A stretch of DNA of 8,479 bases from positions 1 to 8,479 of the forward strand of contig CALKUJ010000217.1 of the NCBI GenBank assembly GCA_937996825.1, given 5' to 3'. Position numbers and translations under genes: made by a program. Below are positions 1-4,847 of the stretch, piece by piece (the stretch's first letter is position 1; every line of letters begins with the position of its first letter). Source of the stretch: an uncultured Polynucleobacter sp. (GTDB taxonomy: Bacteria > Pseudomonadota > Gammaproteobacteria > Burkholderiales > Burkholderiaceae). The notes beneath the pieces are model-generated. The model was not told the DNA's origin. It was given only the letters and a program-made list of their open reading frames with translations, and searched no databases.

Positions 1-2
1 CT

Positions 3-671
3 GTCACCCTCCAAAGGTCCGTTCAACTATTAGCTTCCGCAAATTCGATTCCAAGCGAAACAGCCCAGCAAACACATGAAAGAGTTGTGCGAGCACTCGC
101 GTCCGCAGTAGTGGCCCAAGCAAGCCCCGTAAATGTCAGTCAATTAATCGCGGCTTCAGGACTTCAACGCTCCAACGAAACTCGCCAATTTGCCGAAACC
201 GTAAAGAACTCGATTGAAACCTCACTGAGCGCAGGTGGACACGACTCTGCAAAAAAGACTCTAAGAGGCTTAGACAAAGTGCGGGTTCAAATGGAAACAG
301 ATGGAACCTACAGCATGACATCTGCAGCAGACAAGTTAGATGCAGAAAAGGGATTAACCACCAGTAGGCCCTACAGAGGATTTATCCAAAACAGCTCAAA
401 TTCGTCATCAGTTGCAGCTCTCAACAATCTATTTAATACACCGCCTGTGGCCATCACCCAGCCTGCTAACACCACAGGTCGTCTATTAGCGTCTAACTGT
501 TTTCAATGCCACGGCACAGGCGGCAAAGGTGGATTTAGCAACATATCCAGAGATGCAGGTGATTTGCGAGAGTTCCTATCGCGCCCTGCAAGCAGCAGCA
601 TCATGGCAGCCCATGCCCAAGGCTTCACACCGAGCCAAGTCAATCTCATCATCTCTTATCTGAATCAATAA
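3..671 (+). CDS. fccA: c-type cytochrome, FccA-like subunit of flavocytochrome c sulfide dehydrogenase (5' partial)
   Basis: The frame is open to the left edge with no stop, so the N-terminus is missing; the GTG at 87 is only an internal codon. The last 66 or so residues form a class I cytochrome c domain: a haem-attachment motif CFQCH (bases 498-512), a glycine-rich stretch after it, a candidate axial methionine in SSIMAAHAQGFT (Met codon 603-605), and a closing helix ending YLNQ. In known sulfide dehydrogenases the cytochrome subunit takes electrons from the FAD subunit in the periplasm. The gene sits 14 bases before fccB, which supports that pairing. Oddly, at least 155 residues precede the haem domain, and they hold no second CxxCH and no recognisable domain, whereas usual FccA proteins are short one- or two-haem cytochromes. 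An unrelated fused cytochrome c acting as partner remains possible. Haem domain certain; FccA role likely. Confidence 0.75.
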   Translation, partial: VTLQRSVQLLASANSIPSETAQQTHERVVRALASAVVAQASPVNVSQLIAASGLQRSNETRQFAETVKNSIETSLSAGGHDSAKKTLRGLDKVRVQMETDGTYSMTSAADKLDAEKGLTTSRPYRGFIQNSSNSSSVAALNNLFNTPPVAITQPANTTGRLLASNCFQCHGTGGKGGFSNISRDAGDLREFLSRPASSSIMAAHAQGFTPSQVNLIISYLNQ

Positions 672-673
672 AC

Positions 674-679
674 AAGGAG
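674..679 (+). promoter_or_regulatory. Ribosome binding site of fccB
   Basis: AAGGAG lies six bases before the ATG at 686, in the short gap after the cytochrome stop codon. It fixes the fccB start and fits translation from a shared transcript. Confidence 0.85.
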
Positions 680-685
680 CGTCAC

Positions 686-2098
686 ATGACTACGAAAGCA
701 TCTTTCACATCGCGTCGCAATCTTCTTTTGATGGCATCAGCTGCTATTGGCACTGGCATGGTTCCCATGCTCAGCAGGTCCGACAGCGACGGGCATGACA
801 ACTACGACGGGGAAAATAAATATCGAACCAATAGCAACACAACCTACTCTCTAGCCCAAACGGGGCTCACAGCAAAAGTGGTTGTAGTTGGCGGAGGAAT
901 GGCTGGAGCGACTGTCGCGAAATACCTCCGACTGTGGGGAGGTAGTGGATTGGACGTCACCTTGGTCGAACCCAACGCAAGCTACACATCCAACATCATG
1001 AGCAATCTGGTTTTAAACGGAACACGAACCGTTGCAAGCCTTGGCTATGGTTACAGCGACTTAACGTCCAAATACGGAATAAATTTAAAACAAGCTTCAG
1101 TCACTTCAATTGACAGTACGAGCAAACAAGTTACCTTATCGGATAACTCTGTGCTGAGCTATGACAGGTTAGTTTTGGCGCCTGGCGTTGAATTCATGGA
1201 TGCATACGGTTTAATTCAATCAGACTACGACACCAAAACACCACACGCTTGGCAAGCTGGCTCACAAACAGACTTACTAAAAACTCAGCTCGCTGCAATG
1301 CCAATGAATGGGACATTCGTTATGACGATTCCCAAATCGCCTTATCGTTGCCCTCCCGGACCTTACGAACGAGCATGTCTAGTTGCTGATTATTTGAAAA
1401 CCTACAAAGGCGCCGCATCGAAAGTTGTTGTTCTAGATGAAAACCTGTCTATTCAGGCTGAAGCTGTAAATTTCAGTTACGCATTCAACACGATTCATAC
1501 CGGCGTTATTGACTATAGACCTGGCGTTACAGCAATCAGCATTAATCCAGATACTAAATCTGTCTCTTACATTGACCAACTGAGTGCGCCACAGAGTCTG
1601 GCTTCAAGTTTAGTAAGCCCAATCCCACCACATCGTGCAAGAGGTAGTGCATCTGGAGGATGGTTAGCTAATGCCAACCTAAACAACAGCGCAGATGGCA
1701 AATGGTGTGTGGTTGATGTCTTGAGCTACGAATCAACGAGTAAACCGAATATTCACATCATTGGCGATGCAGCCAGCTGTGGCTTACCTAAAGCAGGGCA
1801 TGTAGCCAATCAAGAAGCAAAAATTTGTGCTGACGCTATTGTTCGCCTATTAGGAGGTCAACAGGTCGACTCATCACCAGTTGCGAACTCTGCTTGTTTT
1901 TCACCTATTACTGCGTCCACCGCATCTTGGTTAACAGCTGTATATCAATACGATCCATCACTTAGAAAAATGCTTCCAGCTACAAATGGAGGCGTCACAG
2001 CAGGATCAACCGCTACAGAAGCTAGCGCCATCACAAATTCAAACTATCGCCAGATGAATACGTGGTTCAACACGTTGATGAGTGACAGCTATGCCTGA
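686..2098 (+). CDS. fccB: Flavocytochrome c sulfide dehydrogenase, FAD subunit (Tat-exported)
   Basis: This is the flavoprotein that oxidises sulfide to sulfur in the periplasm and reduces its cytochrome partner. The 470-residue protein starts with a twin-arginine signal (R10-R11, then a hydrophobic stretch to about residue 29). A Rossmann FAD motif VVVVGGGMAG spans residues 65-74, with acidic E95 ending the second strand. The family signature PYRCPPGPYERA is at 219-230 with active-site C222. A second FAD motif HIIGDAASCG is at 357-366, and a C-terminal FCSD flavin-binding domain runs from about 404 to 470. Length is usual for the family once the long signal region is counted. Odd points: the position that carries the covalent FAD cysteine in the Allochromatium enzyme appears to be N103 (SYTSNIMSN), and the second redox cysteine seems displaced to C365. 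The start is supported by a good ribosome site. Assignment is firm; in vivo substrate is inferred from the family. Confidence 0.93.
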   Translation: MTTKASFTSRRNLLLMASAAIGTGMVPMLSRSDSDGHDNYDGENKYRTNSNTTYSLAQTGLTAKVVVVGGGMAGATVAKYLRLWGGSGLDVTLVEPNASYTSNIMSNLVLNGTRTVASLGYGYSDLTSKYGINLKQASVTSIDSTSKQVTLSDNSVLSYDRLVLAPGVEFMDAYGLIQSDYDTKTPHAWQAGSQTDLLKTQLAAMPMNGTFVMTIPKSPYRCPPGPYERACLVADYLKTYKGAASKVVVLDENLSIQAEAVNFSYAFNTIHTGVIDYRPGVTAISINPDTKSVSYIDQLSAPQSLASSLVSPIPPHRARGSASGGWLANANLNNSADGKWCVVDVLSYESTSKPNIHIIGDAASCGLPKAGHVANQEAKICADAIVRLLGGQQVDSSPVANSACFSPITASTASWLTAVYQYDPSLRKMLPATNGGVTAGSTATEASAITNSNYRQMNTWFNTLMSDSYA

Positions 2099-2135
2099 TC
2101 TTCATTAGATCAGCGGAAAAAGAAATGGATTTAGT

Positions 2136-2948
2136 ATGAAAACGGTTCCTACTGTGGCTATTGGCTTCACGACGCCATCTCATGTTGATGAAGAACACAA
2201 TCTTGCGTTGATGAGCGCGATTGGGCTTGCCAACTTAGATCACAACGTGCTGTACATCGATCTTTCTGCAGCTAAGAAAGATCATTCATCACCTACCTGC
2301 TCGCAGTCGGGTCTTTCGCTTCGCGACTTTTTGGACGGCAAACGTCACTTACGTGAGCTGATCTTTAAGTCGCCCTTAGGCATCGACGTCATTTCAACCA
2401 ATTTCTGCAAGAAATCTCTTTTAAAAGCCACACAACTTGAACTAACTAATTTAATTGAGTCGTTCGATACGCTTGAGCAAAATTTTGACTTCTTGATTTT
2501 GAATTTTCCTGATAAAGCAACGGCAAGCAGCCTCTTCTTGCTTGAGGCTTGCCACATTCAAATCATGTCCATAGAACCTACGTCCAAGTCAATTGGCAAG
2601 GCTTACAAGCTACTGGAACACCTGAAAAAAACTAGCCACGTTGATGATGTGTATCTTCTTCCAACATCAGTGCCTTCAATCTCGTACGGATGGAAGCTTT
2701 TTCAACGTTTCAACCAAGCAATCATTGCCAGTCTGAACATACAGACGAAATATCTGGCGTCACTGAAGTCGCTTCCAACCTTAACCAGCTCTCATCTAAA
2801 AGAAAGTCTACCTAACGCAATTGGATATGAACCGATTTGCGACATCATTGAAAAAATTGAGTCTCTCAAATCCAAGTCAACGCTGGCAGCCCATAAGTTT
2901 TTTGAATTCACAAATCTTCATAAATTGCAAGCTCCCGTCTCACCTTAA
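2136..2948 (+). CDS. MinD/FlhG/ParA-like protein with degenerate nucleotide-binding motifs
   Basis: The 270-residue protein has the layout of the MinD/FlhG branch of deviant Walker ATPases. A first strand VAIGF (7-11) is followed by a helix, then VLYIDLS (38-44). A segment GLSLRDFLDGKRHLRELI (59-76) resembles FlhG/MinD proteins after the second strand. FDFLILNFPD (117-126) is at the Walker B place, and IMSIEPTSKSIGKAYKLLEHL (143-163) resembles the TTPEPTSxxDAY region of FlhG. The usual GKGGVGKT loop is replaced by TTPSHVDEEH (12-21), and the Walker B aspartate by N123. ATP binding is therefore doubtful; a scaffold or regulator is more likely. It starts 37 bases after fccB and lies 10 bases before the next gene, so the three may share a transcript. 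The ribosome site is weak (AT-rich GGAAAAAGAAATGGA). Fold assignment is from remembered motifs; the role is unknown. Confidence 0.65.
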   Translation: MKTVPTVAIGFTTPSHVDEEHNLALMSAIGLANLDHNVLYIDLSAAKKDHSSPTCSQSGLSLRDFLDGKRHLRELIFKSPLGIDVISTNFCKKSLLKATQLELTNLIESFDTLEQNFDFLILNFPDKATASSLFLLEACHIQIMSIEPTSKSIGKAYKLLEHLKKTSHVDDVYLLPTSVPSISYGWKLFQRFNQAIIASLNIQTKYLASLKSLPTLTSSHLKESLPNAIGYEPICDIIEKIESLKSKSTLAAHKFFEFTNLHKLQAPVSP

Positions 2949-2958
2949 GAAGATCAAA

Positions 2959-3186
2959 ATGAAGATTCAAGTCCTTAAGGGTGTCTTGGTGAGAAAGCTT
3001 CACAGCGATGGAACTGACGCTGGGTTTGCGCCCTTACCGGCAGGAATTTACGATGCACTTGGACCTCAAATAAACGGTTTTTTACGCATTTACCGTTCAA
3101 ACACAGAGCCTTTATTCATCGCTTTTGAAAAACTCGAACACTACATAAGCTCTGGAGAGATCCAAATTCTTCTGAAACAAGCGTGA
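2959..3186 (+). CDS. Small protein of unknown function (75 residues)
   Basis: The ATG at 2959 is chosen because it follows the upstream stop by only 10 bases and has a purine-rich AAGAAG (2947-2952) at a suitable distance. An in-frame ATG at 2821 would force a 128-base overlap with the preceding gene. The product begins MKIQVLKGVLVRKL and alternates hydrophobic residues, suggesting strands, with a helix-like FEKLEHYISSGEIQILL near the end. There is no signal peptide, membrane segment or cysteine, so it is probably cytoplasmic. I recognise no family. Tight spacing suggests translation together with the MinD-like gene and perhaps a joint function. Confidence 0.6.
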   Translation: MKIQVLKGVLVRKLHSDGTDAGFAPLPAGIYDALGPQINGFLRIYRSNTEPLFIAFEKLEHYISSGEIQILLKQA

Positions 3187-3420
3187 GTGTTAATCCGTTC
3201 AGACGGTTCAGTTTCTAAAATCTCAGATGAAGTCCGCATTGCAGCGGCTGTAGTCATTGCATCGCTACCGTTTTAGCGGGGATGGAGCACTTCAGTTCCT
3301 GACAAAAGTTCAACGCATGTTTATGTCGCGATTATGAAATTTTGTTTTTTATAGCTGCATTTTTAGCTCTAGAACCAATTGGGAATTGTGAGAAGTTCTG
3401 CGTTTTTTTAGCATTTCCAG
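3187..3420. other. Non-coding gap with small hairpins between two + strand gene groups
   Basis: I see no credible gene in these 234 bases. They contain two adjacent short stems, CCGC/GCGG (3234-3237 with 3244-3247) and CGCTA/TAGCG (3263-3267 with 3274-3278). A direct repeat GTTCAG flanks ACG (3197-3211), and the 3' end is very T-rich. No stem has a following T-run good enough to call a terminator. The gap presumably ends the fccB transcript and starts the next, but neither signal is clear. Confidence 0.45.
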
Positions 3421-3431
3421 ATGCTAAAAAA
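3404..3431. repeat. AT-rich inverted repeat covering the start codon of the 3421 gene
   Basis: TTTTTTAGCAT (3404-3414) and ATGCTAAAAAA (3421-3431) are perfect reverse complements of 11 bases, separated by the six-base loop TTCCAG. The second arm contains the ATG at 3421. In RNA this could hide the start codon; it is also shaped like a weak terminator on either strand because both arms end in A or T runs. Confidence 0.6.
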
Positions 3432-3765
3432 CGTCACCCATTCAAATCTCTTTCTCTTGTTATGTCTCGTTGCAAACCTTGCAACTTTTCCTGCGTTAAC
3501 AGCATCTGCCAGCACCAGCGAGACGTCACCCTCCCCGCTCGGCAATGACGATACAGAGTTTGTCTTCGCTGGCCGCTGCCCCAGTGGAGATCAATATCGA
3601 TTGTTTTCATATCAGATGGATGTAGATGGATTGATGCAATCGTTCTACGACTATGAAGGCCCAGCAGGAAAGGGAACGGTCAGAACGAACACTCCACCCA
3701 AAAAAATGCTCACACGCCTGTGTCGTAACTTAGCCGACATCAACGACGGCTCTAAATTCGACTAA
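3421..3765 (+). CDS. Small exported protein of unknown function
   Basis: The 114-residue product has a clear Sec signal peptide: basic start MLKNVTHSN, hydrophobic core LFLLLCLVANLATFPAL, and a likely cut after ASA at residue 30. The mature part of about 84 residues is polar and acidic. It carries two cysteines, C53 (GRCPSGD) and C101 (RLCRNLAD), which could form a disulfide in the periplasm. I recognise no family. The start is fixed by an in-frame TAG at 3409-3411, so ATG 3421 is the first possible ATG, although no good ribosome site precedes it and the codon lies in an inverted repeat. It ends 24 bases before the exporter gene, suggesting one operon and perhaps a periplasmic helper role, which is inference. 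Confidence 0.72.
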   Translation: MLKNVTHSNLFLLLCLVANLATFPALTASASTSETSPSPLGNDDTEFVFAGRCPSGDQYRLFSYQMDVDGLMQSFYDYEGPAGKGTVRTNTPPKKMLTRLCRNLADINDGSKFD

Positions 3766-3776
3766 CAAGTCACATT

Positions 3777-3781
3777 AGGAA
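3777..3781 (+). promoter_or_regulatory. Ribosome binding site of the TauE/SafE gene
   Basis: AGGAA lies 8 bases before the ATG at 3790 and supports that start. Confidence 0.65.
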
Positions 3782-3789
3782 ATATAAAA

Positions 3790-4635
3790 ATGGACTTGAA
3801 TCTTCTCGAGCAGGCTCTGTCATTGGATACGCAAAGTTTGCTTGCGGTTTTCTTCATATTTGCCTTGGCTGGATTTGTCAGTGGTCTCTCAGGCTTTGGC
3901 TTCTCTGCAGTTGGCATTGCCGTTTTGTGGTTCATGCACCCAACCCGTGCAATTCCACTGTTGATGGCACTCTCAACGATTAACCAGTTGCTATCTATCA
4001 ATCAGCTCAAACATGACATGCTGCCTGCATCGCAATGGTGGTCACATGGACCGGCAACTTACATTTTGGGTGGGGTTTGCGGCATTCCACTTGGCATTTG
4101 GGTCATGGCGAATCTTCCTGCTGCAGAGTTAACACTAGCCACGGGCATCGTGTTGTTGTTTTACACCCTCTGGATGATGTTTAAACCTCACACACTGTCC
4201 ATCAATAACACGGGTACAGCAGAGCACATGTTGGTCGGAATGCTGGGTGGTGTGATTGGTGGGTTTACTGCGTTCCCTGGTGCAGCCCTCGTAGTGTGGG
4301 CAGGCCTAAAGAACTTATCTAAGACTGAGCAACGAGCAGTTGTTCAGCCATACATCCTTGCCATGCAAGTCATCTCACTATTCAGCATGATTTTTATACG
4401 ATCAGGTGACTTGACGACCAATCCATTTGATGAAACCTTTTGGCTTTTCTTTTTTCTACTGCTCCCTGTCGTATTGCCCATGACTAAGTTAGGCGTGATG
4501 GCTTTCAAAAAAATGTCGGACATGAACTTCAAGAACATCACGCTTGGTGTTCTCGCCTTTTCTGGTGGTGGACTTATTTACAAAAGTTCATCCGTAGTAC
4601 TTTTCTTGATTACGGCATTACCCATATCCAAGTGA
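3790..4635 (+). CDS. TauE/SafE-family membrane exporter (probable sulfite or organosulfur exporter)
   Basis: The 281-residue, very hydrophobic protein has the two-fold repeat of the TauE/SafE family. The first glycine-rich half-motif is AGFVSGLSGFGFSAVGI (27-43) and the second is GMLGGVIGGFTAFPGAALV (150-168). About eight membrane segments can be seen, near residues 17-49 (two), 54-70, 88-107, 113-131, 146-171, 186-203 and 215-236, with a last one around 249-276. Length is normal for the family. Members move sulfite, sulfoacetate or related anions across the inner membrane; substrate cannot be read from sequence. Location just downstream of a sulfide dehydrogenase makes a sulfur anion plausible, although a 234-base gap and a small exported protein lie between. 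It is probably co-transcribed with the gene at 3421. Confidence 0.88.
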   Translation: MDLNLLEQALSLDTQSLLAVFFIFALAGFVSGLSGFGFSAVGIAVLWFMHPTRAIPLLMALSTINQLLSINQLKHDMLPASQWWSHGPATYILGGVCGIPLGIWVMANLPAAELTLATGIVLLFYTLWMMFKPHTLSINNTGTAEHMLVGMLGGVIGGFTAFPGAALVVWAGLKNLSKTEQRAVVQPYILAMQVISLFSMIFIRSGDLTTNPFDETFWLFFFLLLPVVLPMTKLGVMAFKKMSDMNFKNITLGVLAFSGGGLIYKSSSVVLFLITALPISK

Positions 4636-4715
4636 GTTAGAGCTCAACGGCTTCCCCGATACATGTGCAGTTAAGCTACGAAGAGGTCTGTACCTTGAGG
4701 CACTGAAGCTTTCAA

Positions 4716-4829
4716 GATTGGCAATGAAGACTTGAAAAGTGCTACTACAAATAGATACAGTACCAGTGTCTTCTTTTCAGTTAAAAAGAAAAGCACGGCG
4801 TTTAAACCGTGCTTTTTCAATTGCCAATC
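4716..4829. repeat. 10-bp inverted repeat bracketing the terminator
   Basis: GATTGGCAAT (4716-4725) and ATTGCCAATC (4820-4829) are exact reverse complements with the terminator hairpin between them. Beyond the 10 bases, TGAAAA followed by a GTGC/GCAC-like stretch also recurs on the inner side after a 7-base offset, so it may be an old inverted duplication. The remainder of the 212-base gap 4636-4847 shows no gene. Confidence 0.55.
4789..4816. terminator. Bidirectional intrinsic terminator between convergent genes
   Basis: AAAAGCACGG (4789-4798) pairs perfectly with CCGTGCTTTT (4807-4816) around the loop CGTTTAAA. On the + strand the stem is followed by five T (4813-4817), suiting the TauE transcript that ends 153 bases upstream. 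On the - strand the arm runs into TTTTCTTTTT, suiting the large gene whose stop is 31 bases away. Confidence 0.9.
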
Positions 4830-4847
4830 GCTGAATGTATTCAACTT

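Noticed and set aside
87..89. GTG as start of the cytochrome gene
   Set aside because: The same frame continues without a stop to the left edge and no ribosome site precedes the GTG, so the gene is cut by the window.
2821..2958. Longer version of the 75-residue protein starting at ATG 2821
   Set aside because: It would overlap the MinD-like gene by 128 bases; the ATG at 2959 has better spacing and a purine-rich site.
3299..3327. Possible promoter CTGACA, 17 bases, TATGTC
   Set aside because: The -35 fits well but the -10 matches the consensus in only three positions, too weak to call.
3342..3548. Short + strand frame rich in cysteine
   Set aside because: It starts at a TTG, overlaps the signal-peptide gene in another frame, and has no ribosome site.
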